From positions 1-49,933 of the forward strand of contig JAPSIA010000006.1 of the NCBI GenBank assembly GCA_031179215.1: 49,933 nucleotides of DNA. The letters run 5' to 3'. Within the stretch, counting starts at the first letter, position 1. Each line of letters opens with the position of its first letter. The position numbers and the translations under genes were made by a program. The notes below the pieces were generated by a model, which saw nothing but the letters and a program-made list of their open reading frames with translations, searched no databases and was not told the origin of the DNA. The DNA is from Agrococcus sp. (lineage in GTDB: Bacteria > Actinomycetota > Actinomycetes > Actinomycetales > Microbacteriaceae). Below are positions 1 through 8,306 of the stretch, piece by piece.

Positions 1-472
1 CCGAGGTGATGAGCTGGCCCCAGTAGGCGTTGCCCGCCGAGCGGCGGCCGAGCGCCTGCTCCGAGACGCGCTTGACGAGCGAGCCGCCGCCGGCGCCGAG
101 CATGAGCGCCATGACGAGCGCCTTCGCGCGCTCCTCGTCCTCCACCGCGATGCCGTGCACCTCCGTGACCGCCTGGCCGAAGAACGCGCTCGCCTCGAGG
201 AAGCCGACCGTCTCGGCGACGGTCAGCCCGAGCGAGGCGGCGGTGCCGATGCCGGGCACGACCGCGGTCGCGCCGACGGCGGCGCCGCCGCTCGAGACCG
301 CGGCGAGGTACTGCTTCTCGAGCCGCTCGATGACCTGCTCGGGCGTGAGGTGCGGATGCTTGCTGCGGAGCGAGCGCAAGTGCGCGACCACGAGCGGCCG
401 CTGCACGCCCAGGATGCGCTCGAGCGCCTTCATGACCCAGCCGAGATCCTCGTTCGCCTCGAGCTCACCCAT
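1..472 (-). CDS. Hypothetical protein, 3' end outside window
   Basis: The first ~157 residues are visible, starting at the ATG whose complement is 470-472; the gene runs off the left edge. I do not recognise a characterised family. The N-terminal ~40 residues are charged and followed by LTPEQVIERLEKQYL, then a glycine/alanine-rich hydrophobic stretch (GAAVGATAVVPGIGTAASL, about residues 60-80) and a second apolar segment (ALVMALMLGAGGGSLV, about 120-135). This pattern recurs in uncharacterised actinobacterial proteins and suggests membrane association or an EcsC-like fold, which is an inference only. It is divergent from the DUF3039 gene, separated by 92 bp. Confidence 0.6.
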   Translation of the reverse strand, partial: MGELEANEDLGWVMKALERILGVQRPLVVAHLRSLRSKHPHLTPEQVIERLEKQYLAAVSSGGAAVGATAVVPGIGTAASLGLTVAETVGFLEASAFFGQAVTEVHGIAVEDEERAKALVMALMLGAGGGSLVKRVSEQALGRRSAGNAYWGQLITS

Positions 473-564
473 CCGTCGCCCCCTTCGCCGCGCGGGCCGA
501 CGCCCGCGCTGTCGATGCTCTCGCGTCCAGCCCGGGAGGGGCCTGGACGTGGGATCATGGTGGC

Positions 565-855
565 ATGAGCACCACAGGAGAAGACACGAGCGGGCCCGGC
601 ACGATCGGCGCCGGCGGCGGCACCGACGTGCTCGATCGCGAGCTCGAGAAGCTGCTCAACGAGGAGTCGGTCGAGGACGGCGATCACGACCGCTTCTCCC
701 ACTACGTCAAGAAGGAGAAGATCCTGCAGTCCGCGCTCTCGGGCAAGCCCGTGCGCGCCCTGTGCGGCAAGAAGTGGACGCCGGGCCGCGACCCGGAGAA
801 GTTCCCCATCTGCCCCGCCTGCAAGGACATCTACGAGAAGCTGCGCGCCGAGTAG
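565..855 (+). CDS. DUF3039 domain-containing protein
   Basis: A 96-residue protein of the actinobacterial DUF3039 family. The N-terminus is a glycine-rich linker. The conserved core follows: LDRELEKLLNEE (about residues 24-35), a histidine in RFSHYVKK, then ALCGKKWTP and FPICPACKDIY, whose three cysteines suggest a small metal-binding site. The biochemical role of the family is unknown. It ends 3 bp before the convergent stop of pncB. The ATG at 565 is the only sensible start; no strong ribosome binding site is visible. Confidence 0.85.
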   Translation: MSTTGEDTSGPGTIGAGGGTDVLDRELEKLLNEESVEDGDHDRFSHYVKKEKILQSALSGKPVRALCGKKWTPGRDPEKFPICPACKDIYEKLRAE

Positions 856-858
856 CCC

Positions 859-2163
859 TCAGCGGAAGACGGTCGGGATCGCCGGCTCGCCCCGCGCGAG
901 GCGGTGCGCGTCGACCGGCAGCTCCTCGACCGAGGCGGCGTGGCGCTCGCGAGCGAGCTCGACGCCCCCGGCACCGAGCCAGCGCTCGTCGATCTCGCCC
1001 TCGCGCACGAGCGGCACCTGCAGCTCCCGGCCGCGCGCGATCGCCTCGTCCGGCGCGACGTCGTCGCTGAGCACGACGGTCTCCTCGACCGCGACGCCCT
1101 GCTCGAGCGTGCGCACGGCGACCTTCTCGCCGCCCTTCGACGCCTTGTTCTCGGAGTGCTTCGCGACGCCGACCCACGCGCCGTCGTCGCCCTGTCGCGC
1201 GACGAGCTTGTAGACCATGCCGGCCGCTGGCGCGCCCGAGCCCGTCACGACGCTCGTGCCGACGCCGTAGGCATCCACCGGGCTCGCCTGCAGGCCCGCG
1301 ATCGCGTACTCGTCGAGGTCGCTCGTGACGGTGATGCGCGTCTCGGTCGCGCCGAGCGAGTCGAGCAGCGCGCGCGCCTCGCCCGCGACCTCCGCGAGGT
1401 CGCCGGAGTCGAGGCGGATGCCGCCGAGCCTCGGGCCCGCGACCTCGATCGCGGTGCGGATGCCCTGCTCGATGTCGAACGTGTCGACGAGCAGCGTCGT
1501 GCCGACGCCGAGCGTCTGGATCTGCGCCTGGAAGGCGTCGGCCTCCGAGTCGTGCAGGAGCGTGAACGAGTGGGCCGCGGTGCCCATCGTCGGGATGCCC
1601 CAGCGCGCGCCGGCCGCGAGGTTGCTCGTGGCGGAGAAGCCGGCGATGTAGGCGGCGCGGGCCGCGGCGACGGCGGCCTCCTCGCTCGCGCGCCGGGAGC
1701 CCATCTCGGCGACGGGCCTGCCCTTCGCCGCGCGCGTCATGCGCGTCGCGGCGTTCGCGACGGCGGAGTCGTAGTTGAGCACCGACAGCGCGAGCGTCTC
1801 GAGCACGACCGCCTCGGCGAAGGTGCCCTCGACGACGAGGATGGGGGAGCCGGGGAAGTAGAGCTCGCCCTCGGCGTAGCCGCGGATGTCGCCGGAGAAG
1901 CGGTAGGCCGCGAGCCACTCGAGCAGCTCCGGCGAGACCACGCGGTGCTCGCGCAGGTACGTCAGCTCGGCGTCGCCGAAGCGGAACTCCGCGAGCCGCT
2001 CGAGGAAGCGGCCCGTGCCGGCGACCACGCCGTAGCGGCGGGCGCCCGGCAGGCGGCGCGCGAAGACCTCGAAGACGGAGGGCCGGAACGCCGTGCCGCT
2101 GCGCATCGCGGCGTCGATCATCGTCAGCTCGTAGCGATCGGTCATGAGCGCGGTGTCGGTCAC
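859..2163 (-). CDS. pncB: Nicotinate phosphoribosyltransferase
   Basis: A 434-residue enzyme of NAD salvage that joins nicotinate to PRPP, forming nicotinate mononucleotide with ATP use. The N-terminus ALMTDRYELTMIDAAMRSG is the family signature; further support comes from VFEVFARRLPGARRYGVVAGTGRFLE, IRLDSGDLAE (phosphate/PRPP-binding region), a TSDLDEY segment and GVGTSVVTGSGAPAAGMVYKLV. Length matches the actinobacterial family. The start is the GTG at 2163: the signature begins seven residues in, and a -10-like TAGGCT lies 7 nt upstream with no Shine-Dalgarno, suggesting a leaderless message. Further upstream in-frame sequence is antisense to the acetyltransferase and was excluded. Confidence 0.93.
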   Translation of the reverse strand: MTDTALMTDRYELTMIDAAMRSGTAFRPSVFEVFARRLPGARRYGVVAGTGRFLERLAEFRFGDAELTYLREHRVVSPELLEWLAAYRFSGDIRGYAEGELYFPGSPILVVEGTFAEAVVLETLALSVLNYDSAVANAATRMTRAAKGRPVAEMGSRRASEEAAVAAARAAYIAGFSATSNLAAGARWGIPTMGTAAHSFTLLHDSEADAFQAQIQTLGVGTTLLVDTFDIEQGIRTAIEVAGPRLGGIRLDSGDLAEVAGEARALLDSLGATETRITVTSDLDEYAIAGLQASPVDAYGVGTSVVTGSGAPAAGMVYKLVARQGDDGAWVGVAKHSENKASKGGEKVAVRTLEQGVAVEETVVLSDDVAPDEAIARGRELQVPLVREGEIDERWLGAGGVELARERHAASVEELPVDAHRLARGEPAIPTVFR

Positions 2164-2170
2164 GAGCGCC

Positions 2171-2176
2171 AGCCTA
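2171..2176 (-). promoter_or_regulatory. -10 hexamer of pncB
   Basis: TAGGCT on the minus strand, 7 nt before the GTG start of pncB. The spacing fits a transcript starting at or next to the start codon (leaderless). No clear -35. Confidence 0.4.
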
Positions 2177-2196
2177 TGCGCCCCGCCGCCGGCGGG

Positions 2197-2202
2197 TAGC
2201 GT
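2197..2202 (+). promoter_or_regulatory. -10 hexamer of the GNAT gene
   Basis: TAGCGT exactly 6 nt before the GTG at 2209, with no Shine-Dalgarno sequence between. It is divergent from, and only about 20 bp away from, the pncB -10 hexamer. Confidence 0.4.
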
Positions 2203-2208
2203 GGTGCG

Positions 2209-2775
2209 GTGCCGACCACCACGCGACCGCTGCCGGACGGCGTCGAGCTGCGCGAGCCGACGCCCGCCGACGCGCAGGCCTGGGCGAGCTTCCTCGTCGA
2301 GGCGCAGCTCGCGACGTACGAGGGGCGGCTGCCCGCCGACTTCGCCGAGCGCGGGCTCGAGCAGGCGAACGTCGAGGGCCTCGCGCGCGCCTTCGCCGAC
2401 CCGAGCCGGCGCGCGGCCGTGCGCCGCATCGCGTGGGCCGGCGATCGCGTCGTCGGCGTCGCCGCGACGTCGGATGCGCCGGCGGCGTGGGAGGTCGAGC
2501 TCGGCTTCGTGCCGCCGCCTGCCGCGCGCGAGCTCGACCGGCTCTACGTGCACGCCGACATGCACGGCACGGGGCTCGGGGCCGCGCTCTTCGACGCGGT
2601 GATGGACGAGCGCCCGCACTACCTGTGGCTCATCGACGGCAACGCGCGCGCCGCCCGCTTCTACGAGCGGCGCGGCTTCCGCCACCTCGACGAGCGCGTC
2701 TCGACCGGGCCCACGTGGGGCGGGATCCCCATGCACCGCATGGTGCGCCCCGCGACGGGCGAGGAGCGCCGGTAG
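2209..2775 (+). CDS. GNAT family N-acetyltransferase
   Basis: A 188-residue Gcn5-related acetyltransferase. The acetyl-CoA site is seen as LDRLYVHADMHGTGLGAALF (about residues 104-123, a variant of the Q/RxxGxG/A loop), preceded by the beta-4 strand VVGVAATS. The C-terminal motif WLIDGNARAARFYERRGFR is the typical N-x-x-A-x-x-F-Y-x-x-x-G-F block. The substrate cannot be told from sequence. It is divergent from pncB and starts at the GTG at 2209. Confidence 0.85.
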   Translation: MPTTTRPLPDGVELREPTPADAQAWASFLVEAQLATYEGRLPADFAERGLEQANVEGLARAFADPSRRAAVRRIAWAGDRVVGVAATSDAPAAWEVELGFVPPPAARELDRLYVHADMHGTGLGAALFDAVMDERPHYLWLIDGNARAARFYERRGFRHLDERVSTGPTWGGIPMHRMVRPATGEERR

Positions 2776-2798
2776 GGCGCGCCCCGCCCGCCCTCGGA

Positions 2799-3728
2799 CT
2801 ACTCGAGCAGCCCCTGCTCCTCGAGCCACGCGCGCGCGATGTCGGCGGCCGGCGACTGCTGCTCGACGCTCTCGCGGTTGAGGCCGATGAGCGCGTCCGC
2901 GGTGAGCGCGGCGCTCACCTCGTCGACGACCGCTCGCGCCTCGTCGTCGACGCGCTCGCTCGCGACCGGCACGACGTGCGAGGCGAGGAAGAGGCCCTCG
3001 GTGTCCTCGAGCACGACGAGGTCGTTCTGGGCGATGGTCGGGTCGGCGGTGTAGACGATCGCGAGCTGGATGTCGCCGTCCTGCAGCGCCTGGATCGTGA
3101 GCGGTCCGCCGCCGTCCTCGATCGGGGTGAAGCCGACCTCGATGCCGTAGACGTCGGCGAGGCCCATGGGGCCGTTGGGCCGAGACTCGGCCTCGGAGTT
3201 CGCGCCCATCGTGAGCGGCTCGTCGACCTTCGCCAGATCGGCGACGGTCGTGAGGCCGTGCTCCTCGGCGAACTCGCGCGTGACGACGTACGAGTCCTGA
3301 TCGGTCGCCGGGGCCTGCTCGAGGATCGCGAGGCCCTCGGGCGCTGCCTCGACGAGCGCGTCGTAGACCTCGTCGGTCGTGCGCTCAGCCGGCTCCTCCG
3401 TCCAGTACTGCAGCAGGGGGCCCGTGTACTCCGGGAAGAGGTCGATCGAGCCCGCCTCGATCTCGGGCATGTAGACCTCGCGCTGCCCGATGCGCAGCTC
3501 GCGCTCGATCGTGAAGCCGTCGGCCTCGAGCGCCTGCGCGTAGAGCTCGGCGATGATCTCGTTCGAGTAGTAGTCCTGCGAGCCGACGACGAGCGTCCGA
3601 CCGTCGCCGGAGGGTGCGGAGGATGCGCCCTCCTCGAGGGGGTCGGCGCTCGCGCACCCGGCGAGCGTGACGCCGGTCGCGGTGATGGCGGCGAGCGTGA
3701 GGGTGCTCCTGCGCAGTCGCGTGTTCAT
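2799..3728 (-). CDS. proX: Osmoprotectant ABC transporter, substrate-binding lipoprotein
   Basis: A 309-residue lipoprotein of the glycine betaine/choline/carnitine-binding type (ProX/OpuCC family). The N-terminus MNTRLRRSTLT, a hydrophobic stretch and the lipobox LAGC (Cys about 24) predict export and lipid anchoring. Family features are LVVGSQDYYSNEIIAELYAQ at the start of lobe 1, EIEAGSIDLFPEYTGPLLQYW (the D-x-x-PEYTG hallmark of quaternary-ammonium binders) and LQDGDIQLAIVYTADPTI. AGAGAGGACC lies just before the ATG at 3728. The start overlaps the stop of the upstream permease (ATGA), so it is the last gene of a four-gene operon. The exact ligand is not resolved. Confidence 0.9.
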   Translation of the reverse strand: MNTRLRRSTLTLAAITATGVTLAGCASADPLEEGASSAPSGDGRTLVVGSQDYYSNEIIAELYAQALEADGFTIERELRIGQREVYMPEIEAGSIDLFPEYTGPLLQYWTEEPAERTTDEVYDALVEAAPEGLAILEQAPATDQDSYVVTREFAEEHGLTTVADLAKVDEPLTMGANSEAESRPNGPMGLADVYGIEVGFTPIEDGGGPLTIQALQDGDIQLAIVYTADPTIAQNDLVVLEDTEGLFLASHVVPVASERVDDEARAVVDEVSAALTADALIGLNRESVEQQSPAADIARAWLEEQGLLE

Positions 3729-4438
3729 CGATGGGTCCTCTCTCGCGCACGGGCGTGCGCACGGCGTGGGGTCGTGCGGTGGGGTTCGGCGCGGCGGGCC
3801 GCCGCGGATTGGATCGCGTGGAAGCAGAGCTCGACGACGAGCGCGAGCAGCGCCACGAGGATCGACGCGCCGAGCATGACGCCGTACTCCTGCGTCTTGA
3901 GCGCTCGGAAGAGGGGCCTGCCGAGGCCCGTGTCGGCGATGTAGGCCGCGAGGGTCGCGGTGGAGATCACCTGCAGGGCCGCCGAGCGGAGCCCGCCGAT
4001 GATCACCGGGGCCGCGAGCGGCAGCTCGACGCACGCGAGGACCTGCCACTCGGTGAAGCCGATCGCTCGCGCCGCGCCGACCGTGGCGCGATCGACCGAC
4101 TCGACACCCGCGTAGGCGCCCGCGAGCACGGGCGGCAGCGCGAGCACGAGCAGGGCGAGGAAGGGCGCCTCGAGGCCGATGCCGAGCCCGAGGCCGAGGA
4201 TCGTCAGCAGGCCGAGCGTCGGCAGCGCCCGCGCCCCGCTCGTGAGCGCGATGACGAGCCCGCGACCGCGCCCCGAGTGCCCGATCGCGATCCCGGCGGG
4301 GATGCCGAGCAGCGCGGCCGCGAGCAGCACGGCCGCCGAGAACGCGAGGTGCTCGAGGACGCGCGCGCCGAGCTGGTGCTCGCCCGTCCAGCTCGCGGGG
4401 TCGAGGATCCACTGGATCGCCTCGAGGAAGAGGTTCAC
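3725..4438 (-). CDS. Osmoprotectant ABC transporter, permease 2
   Basis: A 237-residue inner-membrane permease of the ProW/OpuC class with five or six hydrophobic segments. The coupling-loop (EAA) region is seen as GAARAIGFTEWQVLACVELPLAAPVIIGGLR, followed by the conserved STATLAAYIADTGLGRPLF. The C-terminal tail is basic and histidine/arginine rich. I chose the GTG at 4438 because it overlaps the preceding permease stop (GTGA) and the protein then starts VNLFLEAIQWILDP, as in homologues. Its own stop overlaps the start of the binding protein. It corresponds to OpuCD/ProZ-type subunits. Confidence 0.88.
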   Translation of the reverse strand: MNLFLEAIQWILDPASWTGEHQLGARVLEHLAFSAAVLLAAALLGIPAGIAIGHSGRGRGLVIALTSGARALPTLGLLTILGLGLGIGLEAPFLALLVLALPPVLAGAYAGVESVDRATVGAARAIGFTEWQVLACVELPLAAPVIIGGLRSAALQVISTATLAAYIADTGLGRPLFRALKTQEYGVMLGASILVALLALVVELCFHAIQSAAARRAEPHRTTPRRAHARARERTHR

Positions 4439-5073
4439 GCGCGCACCCGCTGCCAGGGCATGAGCGCACGAGCGGCGAGCACGCACAGCGCGTCGAGCAG
4501 GAACGCGACGGCGACGGTCAGCACGATCCCCGTCACGATCGACGCGTCGATGCCGCGCTGGAAGCCGTCGGTGAAGAGCGTGCCGAGGCTCGAGATGCCG
4601 ATGACGGCGCCGACCGTCACGAGGCTCACGGTCGAGACCACCACGACGCGCAGCGCCGAGAGCAGCACGGGGCCGGCGAGCGGCAGCTCGACGCGCCAGA
4701 AGAGCGCCCAGCGCGAGTGCCCCGTCGCCGCCGCCGCGAGCCGGACGTCCTCGGGCACGGAGTCGAAGGCATCCGCGGCCCCGCGCACGAGCAGGGCGCA
4801 GCCGTAGACCGTGAGCGCCGCGACCATCGTCGCGCCCGAGCGCAGCGGGAGGCCGAGGATCGGCGGGAGGATGACGAACAGCGCGAGCGACGGGATCGCG
4901 TAGAGCAGCCCCGTCGCCGTCAGCAGCGGCGCGCGCAGGCGCCCGCTCCCGGCGGCGAGGCGCCCGAGCGGCACCGAGATCGCCAGGCTCAGCAGGATCG
5001 GCGGGATCGACAGCGCGAGGTGGTCGGCGAGCAGCTGCCCGACGATGTGGAGGTTCTGGCTCAGCCAGTTCAC
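4435..5073 (-). CDS. proW: Osmoprotectant ABC transporter, permease 1
   Basis: A 212-residue permease subunit with conserved N-terminal NWLSQNLHIVGQLLADHLALS and EAA loop RLAAAATGHSRWALFWRVELPLAGP, then VSLVTVGAVIGISSLGTLFTDGF. It pairs with the second permease to form the membrane channel of the transporter. The GTG at 5073 gives the family-typical N-terminus and lies 13 nt after the ATPase stop; longer in-frame upstream sequence lies inside the ATPase gene. The stop overlaps the next start by 4 nt, so translational coupling is likely. Confidence 0.88.
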   Translation of the reverse strand: MNWLSQNLHIVGQLLADHLALSIPPILLSLAISVPLGRLAAGSGRLRAPLLTATGLLYAIPSLALFVILPPILGLPLRSGATMVAALTVYGCALLVRGAADAFDSVPEDVRLAAAATGHSRWALFWRVELPLAGPVLLSALRVVVVSTVSLVTVGAVIGISSLGTLFTDGFQRGIDASIVTGIVLTVAVAFLLDALCVLAARALMPWQRVRA

Positions 5074-5086
5074 CGCGGCCGCCCGC

Positions 5087-5899
5087 TCACCGCTCGAGCA
5101 CGCCCGTCGGCCGGCCGTCGCCGTCGACGACGAGCGCGCGGCCATCGATCTCGCGGATGCGGAGCGAGCGTCGCGCGGTGCCCGCGCCCACGAAGCTCGC
5201 GACGAAGTCGTCGGCGGGCGCGGCGAGGATCTCGGCGGGCGTGCCGCGCTGCGCGATCTCGGCGCCCGCGCGCAGCACCACCACTTCGTCGGCGAGCGCG
5301 AACGCCTCGTCGATGTCGTGGGTCACGAACACGATCGTCTTGCCGATGTCGGCCTGCAGCGCCCGCAGCTCGGTCTGGAGCTGATCGCGGACGATGGGGT
5401 CGACGGCGCCGAAGGGCTCGTCCATGAGGAGGATGTTCGGGTCGGCGGCGAGCGCGCGCGCGACGCCGACGCGCTGCTGCTGCCCGCCGGAGAGCTGCGC
5501 GGGGTAGCGGTCGGCGATCGCGGGATCGAGGCCGACCCGCTCGAGCAGGCCCAGCGCATCGGCGCGCGCCTGCCGGCGGCTGCGCCCCTCGAGCAGCGGC
5601 ACGGTCGCGACGTTGTCGGCGACGGTGCGGTGGGGGAGCAGGCCCCCTGCCTGCAGCACGTAGCCGATCGAGCGGCGCAGCCGCACGGGATCCATCGAGC
5701 GCACGTCGACGTCGTCGATGCGCACGCTCCCGCTCGAGGGCTCGACCATGCGGTTCACCATGCGCAGCAGCGTCGTCTTTCCGCTGCCGGACGAGCCCAC
5801 GAGCGCGACGACGCGGTGCGACGGGACGACGAGGTCGAAGCGCTCGACCGCGACCGTGCCGTCGGGGTACTGCTTGCGCACGGCGTCGAACTCGATCAC
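5087..5899 (-). CDS. proV: Osmoprotectant ABC transporter, ATP-binding protein
   Basis: A 270-residue ABC ATPase of the ProV/OpuCA type that drives uptake of quaternary-ammonium osmolytes. Walker A is VGSSGSGKTTLL, the Q-loop YVLQAGGLLP, the signature LSGGQQQRVGVARAL, Walker B ILLMDEPFGAVDP and the switch FVTHDIDEA. The C-terminal extension (IDGRALVVDGDGRPTGVLER) looks like a vestige of the CBS region that senses ionic strength in longer ProV proteins; full tandem CBS domains are absent. The GTG at 5899 is preceded by GGAGGAG. First gene of the operon. Confidence 0.92.
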   Translation of the reverse strand: MIEFDAVRKQYPDGTVAVERFDLVVPSHRVVALVGSSGSGKTTLLRMVNRMVEPSSGSVRIDDVDVRSMDPVRLRRSIGYVLQAGGLLPHRTVADNVATVPLLEGRSRRQARADALGLLERVGLDPAIADRYPAQLSGGQQQRVGVARALAADPNILLMDEPFGAVDPIVRDQLQTELRALQADIGKTIVFVTHDIDEAFALADEVVVLRAGAEIAQRGTPAEILAAPADDFVASFVGAGTARRSLRIREIDGRALVVDGDGRPTGVLER

Positions 5900-5928
5900 G
5901 CGGGGGCTCCTCCGGTCGCGGAGTCCTG

Positions 5929-5934
5929 ACGATA
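5929..5934 (-). promoter_or_regulatory. -10 hexamer of the osmoprotectant operon
   Basis: TATCGT on the minus strand, about 30 nt before the proV start, leaving room for the GGAGGAG ribosome binding site. No convincing -35 element. Confidence 0.35.
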
Positions 5935-5970
5935 CCCGCCGCGACTGACACCGCTCGCGGGGGCCGCGGC

Positions 5971-5976
5971 TAGGCT
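5971..5976 (+). promoter_or_regulatory. -10 hexamer of murI
   Basis: TAGGCT, 7 nt before the GTG of murI, with no Shine-Dalgarno between. Leaderless initiation is likely. It is divergent from the osmoprotectant operon promoter. Confidence 0.45.
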
Positions 5977-5983
5977 TGCCGAC

Positions 5984-6820
5984 GTGCAGCGCCCGATCGG
6001 AGTCTTCGACAGCGGCGTCGGCGGGCTCACCGTGGCGCGCGCGATCATCGACCAGCTGCCGGCCGAGTCGATCACCTACATCGGCGACACCGCGAACGGC
6101 CCCTACGGTCCCCGCGAGCAGGGCGAGGTGCGCCGCCTCGCGCTCGACGTGCTCGACACGCTCGTCGCGCAGGGCGTCAAGATGCTCGTCATCGCCTGCA
6201 ACACCGCGTCGGCGGCGACGTTCGACATCGCGCGCGAGCGCTACGAGACGGGGATGGGGATCCCCGTCGTCGAGGTCATCCACCCCGCCGTGCGCGCCGC
6301 GGTCGCGCAGAGCCGATCCGAGCGCATCGGCGTCATCGGCACCGCCGGCACGATCGGGTCGGGCGCCTACCAGCGCGCCTTCGCCGAGGCGGGGGTGCCG
6401 CACGTCGCGGCCGCGGCGGCGCCGCGCTTCGTCGAGTTCGTCGAGGCGGGCGTCACGACGGGCGACGAGGTGCTCGCGGCGGCGCGCGAGGTGCTCGCGC
6501 CGCTCCTGGCGGAGGAGCTCGACACGCTCGTGCTCGGCTGCACGCACTACCCGCTGCTCGCTGGCGCGATCGGCTACGTCGCGGGGCCCGACGTGCGGCT
6601 CGTCTCGAGCGCCGAGGAGACCGCGGCCGATGTCTACCGCATCCTGAGCGACCGGCGCATGCTCGCGCCGGCCGACGCGACGCCCGCCTACGCCTTCGAG
6701 GCGACGACCGAGGCGCAGGAGCCCTTCCTGCGCCTCGCGCGGCGCTTCCTCGGGCCGGAGGTGACGCACGTGGAGTTCCACCAGACGGGCGTCATCCCGC
6801 TGCCCGGCCGCACCGACTGA
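5984..6820 (+). CDS. murI: Glutamate racemase
   Basis: A 278-residue cofactor-independent racemase making D-glutamate for peptidoglycan. The N-terminal [13 protein letters not shown] carries the family Asp-Ser pair. The two catalytic cysteines are in [11 protein letters not shown] (about residue 72) and [11 protein letters not shown] (about residue 185). Both halves of the pseudo-symmetric aspartate/glutamate racemase fold are complete. The GTG at 5984 gives the expected N-terminus. It is followed after 18 bp by rph, a murI-rph-rdgB order common in Actinobacteria. Confidence 0.95.
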   Translation: MQRPIGVFDSGVGGLTVARAIIDQLPAESITYIGDTANGPYGPREQGEVRRLALDVLDTLVAQGVKMLVIACNTASAATFDIARERYETGMGIPVVEVIHPAVRAAVAQSRSERIGVIGTAGTIGSGAYQRAFAEAGVPHVAAAAAPRFVEFVEAGVTTGDEVLAAAREVLAPLLAEELDTLVLGCTHYPLLAGAIGYVAGPDVRLVSSAEETAADVYRILSDRRMLAPADATPAYAFEATTEAQEPFLRLARRFLGPEVTHVEFHQTGVIPLPGRTD

Positions 6821-6838
6821 TCCACCGAGAGGACACCC

Positions 6839-7561
6839 ATGGCACGCAAGGACGGCAGGCAGCTCGATCAGCTGCGCGAGGTCACGATCGAGCGCGGCTG
6901 GAGCCAGCAGGCGGAGGGCAGCGCCCTCATCTCCTTCGGCGCGACGAAGGTGCTGTGCACGGCATCCGTCATGCCGACCGTGCCCCGCTGGATGACCGGC
7001 AAGGGCAAGGGGTGGGTGACGGCCGAGTACGCGATGCTGCCGCGCTCGACGAACGAGCGCATGGACCGCGAGGCCGTCAAGGGCCGCGTGGGCGGCCGCA
7101 CGCACGAGATCTCGCGCCTCATCGGCCGCAGCCTGCGCGCGGGCATCGACATGCGCGCGCTCGGCGAACTCTCGATCGCGATCGACTGCGACGTGCTGCA
7201 GGCGGACGGCGGCACGCGCACCGCGGCGATCACGGGCGCGTGGGTCGCGCTCGCCGACGCGATCGCGTGGGCGCAGCAGGCCGGCCGCGTGGCCAAGAGC
7301 GCCAAGCCCATCATCGACTCGGTCGCGGCCGTCTCGGTCGGCATGATCGACGGCGAGCCGATGCTCGACCTCGCCTACGTCGAGGACGTGCGCGCGGGCA
7401 CCGACATGAACGTGGTCGCGACCGGTCGCGGCCTGCTCGTCGAGGTGCAGGGCACCGCCGAGGGCGCTCCCTTCGACCGCGCAGAGCTCGACCGCATGCT
7501 CGATCTCGCGCTCGCGGGCACCGCACGCCTCACGGAGCTCCAGCGCGAGGCCCTCGCGTGA
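6839..7561 (+). CDS. rph: Ribonuclease PH
   Basis: A 240-residue phosphorolytic 3'-5' exoribonuclease that trims tRNA 3' ends. Conserved blocks: [37 protein letters not shown], the phosphate-binding arginines in [41 protein letters not shown] and [20 protein letters not shown]. Full family length. GAGAGGAC stands before the ATG. The stop overlaps the GTG of rdgB. Confidence 0.96.
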   Translation: MARKDGRQLDQLREVTIERGWSQQAEGSALISFGATKVLCTASVMPTVPRWMTGKGKGWVTAEYAMLPRSTNERMDREAVKGRVGGRTHEISRLIGRSLRAGIDMRALGELSIAIDCDVLQADGGTRTAAITGAWVALADAIAWAQQAGRVAKSAKPIIDSVAAVSVGMIDGEPMLDLAYVEDVRAGTDMNVVATGRGLLVEVQGTAEGAPFDRAELDRMLDLALAGTARLTELQREALA

Positions 7562-8187
7562 GCCCCGTCGACACGGGCTTCGGGGCCACCGGCATCGAGG
7601 TGCGCGGCGGCGGCCTGCAGGTCGTCGTCGCGACCCGCAACCCGCACAAGGTCGAGGAGCTCCAGCGCATCCTCGCCCCGCTCCTGCCCGGCGTCGAGCT
7701 CCTGCCCGACGACGGCCCCGAGCCCGTCGAGGACGGCGACTCGTTCGAGGCGAACGCGCTCATCAAGGCGCGCGCCGCCCACGAGCGCACCGGGCTGCCG
7801 GCGCTCGCCGACGACTCGGGCATCGAGGTCGACGCGCTCGGCGGCGCCCCCGGCATCCACTCGGCGCGCTACGCGGGCACGCGCGACGACCGCGACAACG
7901 TCGCGCTGCTGCTGGCGAACCTCGAGGGCGCGAGCGATCGCGCCGCGCGCTTCGTGTGCGCGGCCGCGTGGGTCGACGCCGACGGCGAGCTCGCCGTGCG
8001 CGGCGAGTGGGAGGGCGAGGTCGCGGAGGCGCCGCGCGGCGAGGGCGGGTTCGGCTACGACCCGGTCTTCCTGCCCCACGACGGCGAGGGCCGCTCGGCG
8101 GCCGAGCTGAGCGCCGAGGAGAAGGACGCGCGGAGCCACCGCCGCATCGCGTTCACGGCGCTCGCGGAGCGCGTCCAGGGCGCGTAG
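7558..8187 (+). CDS. rdgB: Non-canonical purine NTP pyrophosphatase (RdgB/HAM1)
   Basis: A 209-residue house-cleaning enzyme that hydrolyses dITP, XTP and similar nucleotides to monophosphates. Motifs: [18 protein letters not shown] (substrate-binding TxNxxK), [38 protein letters not shown] and the C-terminal GGFGYDPVF and ARSHRRIAF. The GTG at 7558 overlaps the rph stop (GTGA) and gives a ~22-residue N-terminal extension; the GTG at 7600 would give a more standard length and is a real alternative. Genetically coupled to rph. Confidence 0.93.
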   Translation: MSPVDTGFGATGIEVRGGGLQVVVATRNPHKVEELQRILAPLLPGVELLPDDGPEPVEDGDSFEANALIKARAAHERTGLPALADDSGIEVDALGGAPGIHSARYAGTRDDRDNVALLLANLEGASDRAARFVCAAAWVDADGELAVRGEWEGEVAEAPRGEGGFGYDPVFLPHDGEGRSAAELSAEEKDARSHRRIAFTALAERVQGA

Positions 8188-8194
8188 GCCGCCC

Positions 8195-8262
8195 GAAGCG
8201 GACCCCTCCTGCCGTCGCGGACCCGGTGCACCGGGTCTCGTGCGGCGGACGGGGTCCGCTTC
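8195..8262. terminator. Large inverted repeat after rdgB, probable terminator
   Basis: Outer arms GAAGCGGACCCC (8195-8206) and GGGGTCCGCTTC (8251-8262) are a perfect 12-bp pair. Inside, GACCCGGTGCACCGGGTC (8220-8237) is a perfect 18-bp palindrome. There is no T-run, so a factor-independent role is uncertain; it lies between rdgB and the metal-transport operon. Confidence 0.5.
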
Positions 8263-8286
8263 CGCGCGGGCCGGCGCGTCTGGCAT

Positions 8287-8306
8287 AGTTTCGGCATGCC
8301 GAAACT
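8287..8306. promoter_or_regulatory. Perfect 20-bp palindrome, probable MntR/DtxR operator
   Basis: AGTTTCGGCATGCCGAAACT is a perfect palindrome. It contains the start codon of the metal-binding lipoprotein (ATG 8296-8298) and overlaps the -10-like CATAGT (8284-8289). DtxR-family repressors bind palindromes of this size, and the last gene of the operon encodes such a repressor, so autoregulation by metal-loaded repressor covering promoter and start is the simplest reading. No Shine-Dalgarno is present upstream, consistent with a leaderless message. Confidence 0.65.
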
